Shown here piece after piece: positions 35,253-42,990 of a DNA stretch of 64,000 nucleotides. Origin of the DNA: Corynebacterium sp. NML130628 (GTDB lineage Bacteria > Actinomycetota > Actinomycetes > Mycobacteriales > Mycobacteriaceae); the NCBI RefSeq assembly GCF_001875665.1, contig NZ_MLAL01000028.1, forward strand, positions 62,001 to 126,000, written 5' to 3'. The notes beneath the pieces were generated by a model that did no database searches, was not told the DNA's origin, and saw only the letters and a list, made by a program, of their open reading frames with translations. The position numbers and the translations under genes are program-made. Each line of letters begins with the position of its first letter. Within the stretch, counting starts at the first letter, position 1.

Positions 35253-36743
35253 ATGACCAGCACAATCACCCAGTGCGTGAACGATATTTCGGCAGCGCTG
35301 CGCACATTGAGCAAGCTTTTCGACAACCCCTCTGCCCTCACCTTCCACGACATCCGAGAGGACATGGAACGCCTCGAGGAGCAATTCAAAAAGAAGGCAA
35401 CTATCGACGCCGCCTTCGCCTTCATCGCCGAGCGCGAAGAGGCCGGCCGAATCGTCGGTGCCAACTACCCCAACGCGTACCTCCAGCAGTGCCTCGACTT
35501 ATCGAAGGGCGAAGCCTACAACCGCCTCGAACGTGGCCGACTCCTCTTCGGCCCACCACCGGGGCCCGCTGCTCATCCAGAGAGTGAAGAAAGCACCGAA
35601 GGCCTTTTCTCCCGCACCCATGAGGTAGAGCGACAGCAGGCAACTGCCAGAAAGACGTCTTCCCAGGTTAGTGCAGAGAAGCAAAACATCATCCGGCGCG
35701 AACTCGACAAGTTACTCAAAGCTGGCGTGGACGAACGCACCCGTATCTACTCCACAGCCATGGCCGAGAGCTTACGTCGCAACCCCGAAGACCTCCGACA
35801 GTTCGTCCGCCGTGCCGTCGCCGACGTAAACAGGAAACATGCTCCGCACTCAAACCCTAATGCGGGCTACGAGAACCGTGGCCTTTCGTTTGGGCGCAGG
35901 AAAGCGGACGGAACCGTCGATATCCACATCACCGCCGCCTCCGGAGCTGCCGCCTTGATCAAAGCGCACACGGACAAAGGCCTTGCACCGAACTCCAACC
36001 TTCCAGCAGCGATGCACGACGAAGTGGACTCCCGCACCCCGCAGCAGCGACGCTTCGACCAGTTCTTCGCCATTTTCCAGCAGCATGAGCAAACACAACA
36101 GAAGGTACATGGTGGCGCTGCCTCGGTGATCATTGCACTTACTCTCGACGACCTCGCCGACGGCGATGCTTCCATGCTTTACGGCACCAACACCGGCATC
36201 GAAGTCGACTGTTTCGATCTTGTGCGCCTCGGCATGGACGGAACTACAGACTTCCTCCTCCAAGTAGACGGCGTCACCTCAGTACCACTGTGGATGGGGA
36301 GAACCACCCGGCTCGCATCGGTCGAACAGCGAATCGCAATGTTCGCCATCCAAGGAGTATGCTCCTGGCTCGGCTGCACCACCCCTATGACAGAGTGCGA
36401 GGCGCATCATATCCTCGCCTGGATAAAGGGCGGACACACCGATACCGAAAACCTCACCGGTCTCTGCCGCGAACACCACAGATGCAACAACGACAACAGA
36501 GACGGTTCCTTTAACAAGGGCTACATGGATTTCGACCCACAAACAGGCAAAGCGGGATACCGAAAGCACCCGTCCGATCCAATGAAATTCAACCACTCGG
36601 TGCCTGCGAAACACTCGGCGGTCAGCAGAATCTACGCGGCAAAAGGCAGGTGCAACTGCGCCCGAACCGGAGAGCGTGACCCCGCCTTGTACCCGCCAGG
36701 CCTCTCACCTCCCGTTACGGCTCCACTACCTCAAAGCGCCTAG
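35253..36743 (+). CDS. DUF222 / HNH endonuclease domain protein (13E12-like)
   Basis: A 496-residue protein with the DUF222-type helical N-terminal half ('M-T-S-T-I-T-Q-C-V-N-D-I', then 'F-A-F-I-A-E-R-E-E-A-G-R-I') and a C-terminal HNH domain. Its core is 'C-S-W-L-G-C' ... 'C-E-A-H-H-I-L-A-W-I-K-G-G-H-T-D-T-E-N-L' ... 'C-R-E-H-H-R-C-N'. The four cysteines and the H-H/N/H residues needed for metal binding and catalysis are all present. This family is multicopy in many actinobacterial genomes and its role is unclear; mobility or DNA cleavage is often suggested. AAAGGAGG precedes ATG 35253. Confidence 0.88.
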   Translation: MTSTITQCVNDISAALRTLSKLFDNPSALTFHDIREDMERLEEQFKKKATIDAAFAFIAEREEAGRIVGANYPNAYLQQCLDLSKGEAYNRLERGRLLFGPPPGPAAHPESEESTEGLFSRTHEVERQQATARKTSSQVSAEKQNIIRRELDKLLKAGVDERTRIYSTAMAESLRRNPEDLRQFVRRAVADVNRKHAPHSNPNAGYENRGLSFGRRKADGTVDIHITAASGAAALIKAHTDKGLAPNSNLPAAMHDEVDSRTPQQRRFDQFFAIFQQHEQTQQKVHGGAASVIIALTLDDLADGDASMLYGTNTGIEVDCFDLVRLGMDGTTDFLLQVDGVTSVPLWMGRTTRLASVEQRIAMFAIQGVCSWLGCTTPMTECEAHHILAWIKGGHTDTENLTGLCREHHRCNNDNRDGSFNKGYMDFDPQTGKAGYRKHPSDPMKFNHSVPAKHSAVSRIYAAKGRCNCARTGERDPALYPPGLSPPVTAPLPQSA

Positions 36744-36753
36744 GGTCGGAGGC

Positions 36754-37302
36754 ATGAAGATCTTTACCGTCGGCCATTCAAACCTCGAGTTTGACCAATT
36801 CGTGGGCATACTCGAGGCTTCCGGCGTGCGTGCTGTCGTGGACGTACGTAAGCTTCCCGGCTCCAGAAAGTACCCCTGGTTCAATGACGATCAACTTGCC
36901 GAACACTTACCTGAGCACGGCATCACATATTCCCGGAACGAAGGGCTCACCGGGCGGCGCAACGTGTCCAAAACAGTCCCTTTCGAGGTGAACGGCAACT
37001 GGCGCAATCGAAGCTTCCACAACTACGCGGACCATGCGCTTGGCGACGAATTCGCACAGTCACTCCAAGCGCTCAGGGAACAAGCCAGGACATACCCAAC
37101 AGTAATCATGTGCTCAGAGGCAGTCTGGTGGCGTTGCCACCGACGCATCATCGCCGACCACCTCCTGGCCCACGGCTACGACGTGCAGCACATTATGGGA
37201 ATGACGCAGCACGGCCCCACCCTAAGTGCAGCGAAGTTCAACGACGGAGCTGTCGTAGGCGAGGATAAGAAAGTGCGCTACCCGAAGCAAGAGACCAAGT
37301 AG
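36754..37302 (+). CDS. DUF488 domain protein
   Basis: A 182-residue protein starting M-K-I-F-T-V-G-H-S-N, the hallmark opening of DUF488. It continues with 'V-V-D-V-R-K-L-P-G-S-R-K' and 'C-S-E-A-V-W-W-R-C-H-R-R-I', where C-x-E and C-H-R are conserved (a possible metal or active site). The function is unknown. A TAGGGT box at 36741-36746 overlaps the stop of the HNH gene and ends 7 bases before the ATG, pointing to its own leaderless transcript. It marks the left edge of the accessory region. Confidence 0.87.
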   Translation: MKIFTVGHSNLEFDQFVGILEASGVRAVVDVRKLPGSRKYPWFNDDQLAEHLPEHGITYSRNEGLTGRRNVSKTVPFEVNGNWRNRSFHNYADHALGDEFAQSLQALREQARTYPTVIMCSEAVWWRCHRRIIADHLLAHGYDVQHIMGMTQHGPTLSAAKFNDGAVVGEDKKVRYPKQETK

Positions 37303-37454
37303 CAAGTCTCAACTACCCGCCACTGCCCCTGTTCCCATTTCCGCAGTACACGCCAATTTTTAGCTATAGTGGCGCTAACTTCTCAAAATGCTTCTTAAAC
37401 TGCATTGATCGAACAGGTCGCAAGCTCTTCGCTTCAATGTCAGTTCAGTGCATT

Positions 37455-37499
37455 TTGAATAGTTCAGTACCGACTGTATAGTTCAGCACATGCTGACTA
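37455..37499 (+). promoter_or_regulatory. cmtR-cadA promoter and candidate operator
   Basis: TTGAAT (37455-37460), 16 bp, TATAGT (37477-37482), then 7 bases to the cmtR ATG, indicating a leaderless mRNA. An imperfect palindrome TAGTTCAGCA-CA-TGCTGACTA (about 37479-37499) overlaps the -10 and start codon, and further AGTTCAG copies lie at about 37442 and 37461. The likely ligand is the ArsR-type regulator encoded next. Confidence 0.6.
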
Positions 37500-37849
37500 T
37501 TGCTTCACGCCTCGATGTCATGAACCGGCTCGGCCGGGCCATGGCGGATCCGACGCGCTCCAGAATCCTGATAACCCTACTCGACGGCCCGAGCTACCCG
37601 GCTGTGCTTTCGCGCGACCTAGACCTGACCCGCTCGAACGTCTCGAACCACCTGACCTGCTTGCGTGACTGCGGCATCGTCGTCGCCGAGCCGGAGGGCC
37701 GCAAGACACGCTACGAAATCGCCGATCCGCACCTCGCGACAGCGCTCAACGCGCTAGTGAACGCGACGCTGGCTGTCGACGAAAACGCCCCGTGCATCGA
37801 CCCTGAGTGTTCGGTGTCCGGCTGTGGCGGAAAAGGAGTGGACGCATGA
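37490..37849 (+). CDS. cmtR: CmtR-like ArsR-family Cd/Pb sensor repressor
   Basis: A 119-residue winged-helix regulator. The DNA-recognition helix 'T-R-S-N-V-S-N-H-L-T-C-L-R-D-C' contains a C-x3-C pair equivalent to the metal ligands of mycobacterial CmtR, and a third Cys is in the C-terminal 'A-P-C-I-D-P-E-C'. Cadmium or lead binding would release it from DNA and switch on the ATPase gene. Its stop overlaps the start of that gene in ATGA, so the two are coupled. Distinct Ile/Leu-rich starts and the promoter position fix the ATG at 37490. Confidence 0.88.
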   Translation: MLTIASRLDVMNRLGRAMADPTRSRILITLLDGPSYPAVLSRDLDLTRSNVSNHLTCLRDCGIVVAEPEGRKTRYEIADPHLATALNALVNATLAVDENAPCIDPECSVSGCGGKGVDA

Positions 37850-39738
37850 GTTCAGCGTGTGGATGCGAACACGAACCAGCCGCGGAGGTCGAAGAGCTCG
37901 ATCGGCCATGGTGGAAGGACCCCGCATTGCGACTGCCGATCTTCTCCGGCGTAGCCCTCTGCATAGGTCTGGCGCTGGGCTGGTCTGGGCTAGAGACACC
38001 CGCGACAGTACTGTTCTGGGTCGGCCTGCTGCTAGGGGCGTATACGTTCGCGCCCGGCGCTATCCGGAACCTTGTCACGAAACGCAAGCTCGGCATTGGC
38101 TTGCTGATGACAATCAGTGCGGTCGGCGCGGTGATCCTCGGTTACGTCGGAGAGGCCGCGGCGCTAGCGTTCCTGTACTCGATCGCCGAGGCGCTTGAAG
38201 ACAAGGCGATGGACCGGGCGCAGAGCGGACTGCGGGCACTGTTGAAGTTGGTGCCGCAGACCGCGACGGTGCAGCGCGACGGTACGGCGGTCGAAGTCGC
38301 AGCGAAGGACCTCGTGGTTGGCGAGCTGATGCTCGTTCGCCCCGGGGAGCGGATCGCCACGGACGGCATCATTCGTTCCGGACGCTCCAGCCTTGACACC
38401 TCAGCGATCACCGGAGAATCCATTCCGGAGGAGGTCGCACCCGGTGACGAGGTGCCCGCGGGAGCGATCAACTCCGCCGGTGTGCTGGAGGTCGAGACGA
38501 CCGCAGCTGGAACTGACAACTCGCTTACCACACTCGTGGACCTGGTCGAGCAGGCGCAGGCGGAAAAGGGCGACCGCGCCCGGATCGCCGACCGGATTGC
38601 CCGACCCCTAGTGCCCGGGGTGATGATCCTGGCGGTGCTGGTCGGCGTGATTGGCTCGCTGCTGGGCGACCCCGAGACGTGGATCACCCGTGCGTTGGTG
38701 GTTCTGGTCGCAGCGTCGCCGTGCGCGCTGGCAATCTCCGTGCCGCTGACGGTCGTGGCCGCGATCGGCGCGGCTAGCCAGTTTGGTGTGGTCATCAAGT
38801 CCGGCGCGGCGTTCGAGCGGCTCGGCGGCATCCGTCACCTGGCGGTGGACAAGACCGGAACTCTTACCCGCAACCAGCCCGCGGTTACCGGTGTGGTCCC
38901 GGCGGACGGATTCGATCGGGCGCAGGTGCTTGCCTTCGCGGCGGCAGTTGAGCAGCAATCGACGCACCCCCTCGCCGCGGCGATCGCAGCAGCGGTGCCC
39001 GCACCGCCCGCCGCCCAGGACATCAACGAGGAAGCCGGACGTGGCATCGGCGGCACCGTCGGAGGTCGACGGGTGCTGGTGGGCAGCCCCCGGTGGATCG
39101 ACGCCGGGCCACTAAAGGCAGACGTTGAGCGCATGGAGTCCGAGGGCCAGACCTGCGTACTGGTCACCGTCGATGACGCCCTCGCCGGGGCGATCGGGGT
39201 CCGCGACGAGCTGCGGCCCGAGGTGCCCGAAGCTGTACAGACCCTGCACGCTAACGACGTGAAGGTGAGCATGCTCACCGGCGACAACACTCGCACCGCC
39301 CGGGCGCTGGCTGAAATCGCCGGGATCGACGACGTGCGCGCCGAGCTACGCCCAGAGGACAAGGCAAGCATCGTCGCCGAACTCTCCTCCAAGACGCCGA
39401 CGGCCATGATCGGCGACGGCATCAACGACGCTCCGGCACTGGCGGGCGCAACGGTGGGTATAGCGATGGGAGCGACCGGCTCTGACGCCGCGATCGAGTC
39501 CGCTGACGTCGCCTTCACTGGCCACGACCTCCGGCTGATCCCGCAGGCACTGCAACACGCCCGCCGAGGCAGCAGGATCATCAACCAAAACATCGTGCTG
39601 TCTCTGGCCATCATCATCGTGTTGATGCCACTGGCGATCACCGGCGTGCTGGGCCTAGCCGCCGTCGTGTTGGTGCACGAGGTCGCCGAAGTTATCGTGA
39701 TCTTGAACGGCCTGCGGGCTGCACAAGCGAAGCGCTGA
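37846..39738 (+). CDS. heavy-metal P1B-type ATPase (CadA/CtpG-like)
   Basis: A 630-residue metal-exporting P-type ATPase. It has the phosphorylation site 'D-K-T-G-T-L-T', 'T-G-E-S-I-P' in the actuator domain, 'G-D-G-I-N-D-A-P-A-L' hinge and eight or so membrane helices. The membrane metal site reads S-P-C rather than C-P-C ('A-A-S-P-C-A-L-A-I-S'), and helix 8 contains 'H-E-V-A-E-V-I-V-I-L-N-G-L'. There is no N-terminal HMA domain, only a short Cys/His-rich start (C-G-C-E-H-E). Linkage to a CmtR-type sensor argues for Cd/Pb export, whereas SPC-type pumps can prefer Co or Zn. Confidence 0.9.
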   Translation: MSSACGCEHEPAAEVEELDRPWWKDPALRLPIFSGVALCIGLALGWSGLETPATVLFWVGLLLGAYTFAPGAIRNLVTKRKLGIGLLMTISAVGAVILGYVGEAAALAFLYSIAEALEDKAMDRAQSGLRALLKLVPQTATVQRDGTAVEVAAKDLVVGELMLVRPGERIATDGIIRSGRSSLDTSAITGESIPEEVAPGDEVPAGAINSAGVLEVETTAAGTDNSLTTLVDLVEQAQAEKGDRARIADRIARPLVPGVMILAVLVGVIGSLLGDPETWITRALVVLVAASPCALAISVPLTVVAAIGAASQFGVVIKSGAAFERLGGIRHLAVDKTGTLTRNQPAVTGVVPADGFDRAQVLAFAAAVEQQSTHPLAAAIAAAVPAPPAAQDINEEAGRGIGGTVGGRRVLVGSPRWIDAGPLKADVERMESEGQTCVLVTVDDALAGAIGVRDELRPEVPEAVQTLHANDVKVSMLTGDNTRTARALAEIAGIDDVRAELRPEDKASIVAELSSKTPTAMIGDGINDAPALAGATVGIAMGATGSDAAIESADVAFTGHDLRLIPQALQHARRGSRIINQNIVLSLAIIIVLMPLAITGVLGLAAVVLVHEVAEVIVILNGLRAAQAKR

Positions 39739-39816
39739 GCCATACTTTCGTCCATCGCGCCAGCTCTCCGACACGGATCTTGGAAGGATCGATCTGCTCA
39801 GGAACCAAGCATCATC

Positions 39817-40797
39817 TCAAAACTTTTGATGTCGAGCTTCATCGACACGGCCCGCGACAACCTGGGCAGTGTGTTTGGCAAAGGGCCCCACGCCCATTAG
39901 CGTTGCCGAGCCGTCGCCTGTCCAGTTGCCATAGCCGACTAGATGCAGATTCTTCACCGCGGTTTCGCGGCCGCGCATGAGGTGGCGGAATGGACCGAGG
40001 GCTGGACGGAAACCAGTGCACCAGATCAGGTGGTCGTGGTCGAGCTCGTTCAAGCTGTCGAAGATCGGGGTAGCGGTGAGCTGGCCAGAGTTGCGGAGCT
40101 CACGTAGATGAGGCAGTGCGACAATGTCCCCGAGGTTCGGGCCGGCATCGCCACCGAGGATTCGGCGGCGGCTGCGGAGAAAGAGATCGCGACCATCGAC
40201 ATCATCAGGCATCCAGCGCGGCGGCTCAAGCGTGAACCATGTGACCTCCGACGTCCCGATGAGGTCCGCGGCGATCTGTGCACCTGAGTTCGCCCCACCG
40301 ACCACAGCGACTTTCGCACCGCGGAATGGTTCGGGACCGGGGTAAGTCGACGAGTGCCACTGGCGTCCGCGAAAAGTGCCGGGATAGTAGGGCACGAAGG
40401 GCGCGGACCACGTGCCGGTGGCTGCGACAACGTGTTCCGCCGTGAATTGACCGGCGGTCGAATCTAGGGTGAACATCCCGCCCTCATGGGACACGTTTCG
40501 AACGTGCACTGGGCGCCTAACCGGAAGGTCGTAGCGTTTTTCGTAGCTTTCCAGATAGTCGATGACATGACTTGCAGGCGGGTACCCCGGGTAGTGTGGC
40601 ATGGGCCAGCCGGGCAGGTTGGAGAACTCCGCGGCGGAGAAAAGCGTCAGCGAAGGCCACGTGTGCAACCACGCTCCACCAGGTTCCTCTTGGTTGTCTA
40701 GGACCAAGAAGTCCACTTTGAAGCGCCGCAGGTAGTACGACGTGGCTAGGCCGGACTGGCCACCACCGACGACGATAGCCGTGTGATGCTCAGCCAA
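39817..40797 (-). CDS. NAD(P)/FAD-dependent monooxygenase, ArsO-like
   Basis: A 326-residue flavoprotein. The FAD Rossmann motif 'V-V-G-G-G-Q-S-G-L-A' is near the N-terminus, the NADPH motif 'V-V-G-G-A-N-S-G-A-Q' near residue 165, and 'F-x-G-x-x-x-H-S-S'-like 'F-R-G-R-Q-W-H-S-S-T-Y' precedes it as in flavin-containing monooxygenases. 'A-T-G-T-W' and 'C-T-G-F-R-P' are further family blocks. Relatives called ArsO sit in arsenic operons, but no ars gene is visible here; it lies beside the cadmium pump. Substrate unknown. It begins about 140 bp left of the outermost ychF-type repeat. Confidence 0.85.
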   Translation of the reverse strand: MAEHHTAIVVGGGQSGLATSYYLRRFKVDFLVLDNQEEPGGAWLHTWPSLTLFSAAEFSNLPGWPMPHYPGYPPASHVIDYLESYEKRYDLPVRRPVHVRNVSHEGGMFTLDSTAGQFTAEHVVAATGTWSAPFVPYYPGTFRGRQWHSSTYPGPEPFRGAKVAVVGGANSGAQIAADLIGTSEVTWFTLEPPRWMPDDVDGRDLFLRSRRRILGGDAGPNLGDIVALPHLRELRNSGQLTATPIFDSLNELDHDHLIWCTGFRPALGPFRHLMRGRETAVKNLHLVGYGNWTGDGSATLMGVGPFAKHTAQVVAGRVDEARHQKF

Positions 40798-40894
40798 TCG
40801 ATCATCCCTCCAGAATCTCCCGGAAGCGCCACTCAGTGTCGTTTCTCATCGGGCACATGCCCGCCCAGGTGTGTCTCCGCGAGCTCCCCAACGG

Positions 40895-40930
40895 GGGAGC
40901 TTGTCAATGGTAATCAACGATCTCCACCTT
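40895..40930 (-). pseudogene. remnant of a second higB-higA junction
   Basis: About 36 bp closely match the overlap region of the intact higBA at 42327-42362, with only a few substitutions. Read leftwards, it still encodes the toxin's last residues V-E-I-V-D-Y-H-stop and the antitoxin's first residues (T-I-D-K-L-P), after which similarity ends. The toxin body is missing, and the outermost ychF-type repeat lies 11 bp away. A hairpin AGCTCCCC-AACG-GGGGAGCT (40882-40901) sits at its left end. Confidence 0.65.
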
Positions 40931-40941
40931 AATACCCCGCG

Positions 40942-40966
40942 TTACACGTTGAACTTGAACTCGACC
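40942..40966 (-). repeat. ychF 3'-end repeat copy R4 (outermost)
   Basis: Read leftwards the 25 bp encode V-E-F-K-F-N-V-stop (TAA), the C-terminus of YchF. The copy is closer to R2 and R3 (Val codon GTC, Phe codon TTC) than to the ychF gene in this window. It is followed, in that direction, by the higBA remnant and the monooxygenase gene. Confidence 0.8.
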
Positions 40967-41028
40967 GAGTTTCAGTCGAAAGCTACCTGCCTTTTCGCAC
41001 CATCAAGCGTAGTAAAATCCTCACCACG

Positions 41029-41507
41029 GTGCGCACGTATAAGTGGGAGCTGCGCGCCGCGGAGAACTGCGTGACCGAACGTGTGTCGGTGAACGTTGAA
41101 GGCGACGGATGGGGTGAAGCCTCGAGCTGTTTAGGTCCGAGCAAGGCGTGGGGTCGGTGGAAACCAATGAAGAGGGCGCCCGGCCTGAAGATCTGCCCTC
41201 CCCCGGTATCGTCGAGTCAGCCGACCTGAAAACCGCACTCGATTGCGATCTCGGTCTGTGTCCTCTCACCATCACAATGCCTATTCGTCGCTTGACGCTG
41301 CTTGAGACTCAGGTTCCGAAAATGCAGCTGATCATGGCTTGGATTGATATACCGTCCCTCCAGGTGATCGCATCAGACCAGTACTACAGCTCCGTCGATG
41401 CTGAAACTGTCCGATACGAAAGCGGAACACGGGGAGTCGACGTCGAGTTGGAGGTCGACGGTGGCTGAGTGGTCGTACATTACCCTGATCTCGCACGTCG
41501 GGTCTGA
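41029..41507 (+). pseudogene. decayed DUF1089 (putative glycolipid-binding) gene
   Basis: The first part (from GTG 41029: R-T-Y-K-W-E ... V-E-G-D-G-W) and the later part ('C-D-L-G-L-C-P-L-T-I-T-M-P-I-R-R-L', then 'A-W-I-D-I-P-S-L-Q-V') resemble successive blocks of the DUF1089 family but lie in different frames, so a frameshift and probably a deletion separate them. Near the end 'V-D-G-G' is followed by TGA (41466-41468) where a Trp codon is expected, then V-V-V-H-Y-P-D-L in frame up to TGA 41505-41507. The gene is broken at two or more points. It covers most of the otherwise gene-free stretch between the monooxygenase and arfB. Confidence 0.65.
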
Positions 41508-41538
41508 TCCGGAAACAACTCTAACTACGCTGGGCGGT

Positions 41539-41982
41539 ATGAACGATCTGACCATCGCGCCTGGCCCGGGAATCCCCGGTGGCCTCGTCGTCGCCGAGGC
41601 GGACCTGTCGGAGCGGTTCGCGAAGGCATCGGGCCCGGGCGGCCAGGGCGTCAACACCACCGACAGTAAGGTGCAGCTCTCCATCGACATCGCGGAATGC
41701 GCATCGCTTTCCGACGCCCAGCGTCGCCGCGCCCTCCACAACCTCGAACACCGCCTGGACGGCACGGTGCTCACCGTGAGCGCATCGACGCAGCGGTCGC
41801 AGGTCCGCAACCGTGCCGAGGCGCGGGAACGCATGGCCATCTTGTTGCGCGAGGCGCTCGCCCCACCGCCTCCCCCGCGGCGGAAAACGAAGCCGACGCG
41901 CGGCTCGGTGCGGCGCCGTCTCGAAGCGAAAAAGCGGCGCTCGGAGCTCAAGTCCACGCGACGGCGACCCCAAATTCCCTAG
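41539..41982 (+). CDS. arfB: ArfB, ribosome-rescue peptidyl-tRNA hydrolase
   Basis: A 147-residue protein with the release-factor-like GGQ motif at residues 34-36 ('S-G-P-G-G-Q-G-V-N') and a long basic C-terminal tail ending 'K-K-R-R-S-E-L-K-S-T-R-R-R', which threads into the empty mRNA channel of stalled ribosomes. There is no codon-recognition domain, as expected for ArfB (YaeJ). ATG 41539 lies 7 bases after TACGCT (41526-41531), so the mRNA is probably leaderless; the longer open frame overlaps the DUF1089 remnant. Being a housekeeping gene inside the accessory stretch, it may mark original chromosome between insertions. Confidence 0.88.
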   Translation: MNDLTIAPGPGIPGGLVVAEADLSERFAKASGPGGQGVNTTDSKVQLSIDIAECASLSDAQRRRALHNLEHRLDGTVLTVSASTQRSQVRNRAEARERMAILLREALAPPPPPRRKTKPTRGSVRRRLEAKKRRSELKSTRRRPQIP

Positions 41983-42036
41983 TTCGAACCATCCGCGTGC
42001 ATATCCTCACGCTGACGGACCTGGTTCGGGTAACTG

Positions 42037-42345
42037 CTACGCCGAGACAGCGTGAACCGGCTGAATCCTCTCGATCTCGGCGAGGATTTTGTCTTCTGCC
42101 ACATCCAGGTCGTACTGGGTCTGTAACCCGAGCCAGAACTGGGGGCTCATTCCGAAGAACTTAGCCAAGCGAAGAGCAGTGTCCGCGGTTACAGCGCGCT
42201 TACCGTGAACAATTTCGTTGATCCGGCGGGGCGGAACGCCGATGGAGACTGCGAGCTTGTGCTGAGTGATCCTCATTTCCTTGAGAAAGTCCTCCATGAG
42301 GATCTCACCGGGGTGAATCGGAGGGAGCTTGTCAGTGGTAGTCAA
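42037..42345 (-). CDS. higA: HigA-type antitoxin (XRE helix-turn-helix)
   Basis: A 102-residue antitoxin. It starts at TTG 42345 (L-T-T-T-D-K-L-P-P-I-H-P-G-E-I-L), preceded by AGGAGG with 9 bases spacing; the family opening 'P-P-x-H-P-G-E-x-L' confirms this start over the longer frame. The helix-turn-helix covers 'T-Q-H-K-L-A-V-S-I-G-V-P-P-R-R-I-N-E-I'. The gene overlaps the end of higB by 14 bp, in toxin-first order typical of HigBA. It should neutralise HigB and repress the operon. Confidence 0.92.
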   Translation of the reverse strand: MTTTDKLPPIHPGEILMEDFLKEMRITQHKLAVSIGVPPRRINEIVHGKRAVTADTALRLAKFFGMSPQFWLGLQTQYDLDVAEDKILAEIERIQPVHAVSA

Positions 42346-42613
42346 CGATCTCAACCTCCTCTGGCCCCGCGGCAGACCACCGAAAACAGATCCGCCGCTG
42401 GTCGTTGATTCGAATGCTGAACTGACCCCGCCGATCACCTTTCAACGCCTCAAGCCGGTTCCCCGGGGGAATCCGTAACTCATCAAGAGTCTGCGCGTAC
42501 CCAAGCTGGCGAAGCTTGCGCAGCGCTACTGAGTGAATGCGGGAATCGATCGAGCGAACTCGCTCTCGATTCCACAGACGCTCAGTGTCCTTGTCAGCGA
42601 ACGACTGGATCAT
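42332..42613 (-). CDS. higB: HigB-type toxin (RelE/ParE superfamily)
   Basis: A 93-residue toxin of the HigB/RelE fold, an mRNA-cleaving ribosome-dependent endonuclease in characterised cases. 'L-D-E-L-R-I-P-P-G-N-R-L-E-A-L-K-G-D-R-R-G-Q-F-S-I-R-I-N-D-Q-R-R' style blocks ending 'I-C-F-R-W' and 'V-E-I-V-D-Y-H' are diagnostic (shown here in broken form). It lies 39 bp from repeat R3 and is followed by overlapping higA. The reading frame is intact, so the module is probably functional. Confidence 0.92.
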   Translation of the reverse strand: MIQSFADKDTERLWNRERVRSIDSRIHSVALRKLRQLGYAQTLDELRIPPGNRLEALKGDRRGQFSIRINDQRRICFRWSAAGPEEVEIVDYH

Positions 42614-42652
42614 GCTTCACCCTATCCCCCATAACGCGAAGCGTCAATAACG

Positions 42653-42677
42653 CTACACGTTAAATTTGAACTCGACG
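42653..42677 (-). repeat. ychF 3'-end repeat copy R3
   Basis: Read leftwards it encodes V-E-F-K-F-N-V-stop (TAG), with two silent changes (TTT and AAA/TTT type) relative to R2. It lies 39 bp upstream of the higB start and 66 bp from the divergent RHH gene. Confidence 0.8.
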
Positions 42678-42742
42678 GATTGTCGAAAGAATATAACCTC
42701 CCCCTAGCCGCCAAGCCCTTTTACCGTATTACGATTACGTGC

Positions 42743-42988
42743 ATGAAAACTATCAACGGGAAGCTAGTCAGCGAAGAGCAAATCGATGCGTGGGTAACCG
42801 AAGCCGAGAAAGGCTACGACGTAGAGACACTTCGTCGACGTGGAAGGAAACCTCGAAACGAAGATGCTGCGAAGGTTATCTCCATTCGGCTTTCCCCCGG
42901 CGAGATATCGGAACTCGACAAGTTTGCGGCTGAAAACGGATGGTCACGCTCTCAGGCAATCCGCGAAGCGCTAAAGAATGCTATTTAG
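42743..42988 (+). CDS. ribbon-helix-helix (CopG-like) antitoxin
   Basis: An 81-residue protein. ATG 42743 lies 7 bases after TACGAT (42730-42735), so it is probably leaderless; the frame extends upstream to 42680 but without support. The N-terminal 'M-K-T-I-N-G-K-L-V-S-E-E-Q-I' and the C-terminal ribbon-helix-helix 'K-V-I-S-I-R-L-S-P-G-E-I-S-E-L' with 'S-R-S-Q-A-I-R-E-A-L' match antitoxins of a common actinobacterial RHH-toxin pair. The partner toxin gene begins 2 bp downstream but carries an amber stop, so this may be an orphan antitoxin that only represses its promoter. Confidence 0.82.
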   Translation: MKTINGKLVSEEQIDAWVTEAEKGYDVETLRRRGRKPRNEDAAKVISIRLSPGEISELDKFAAENGWSRSQAIREALKNAI

Positions 42989-42990
42989 AA

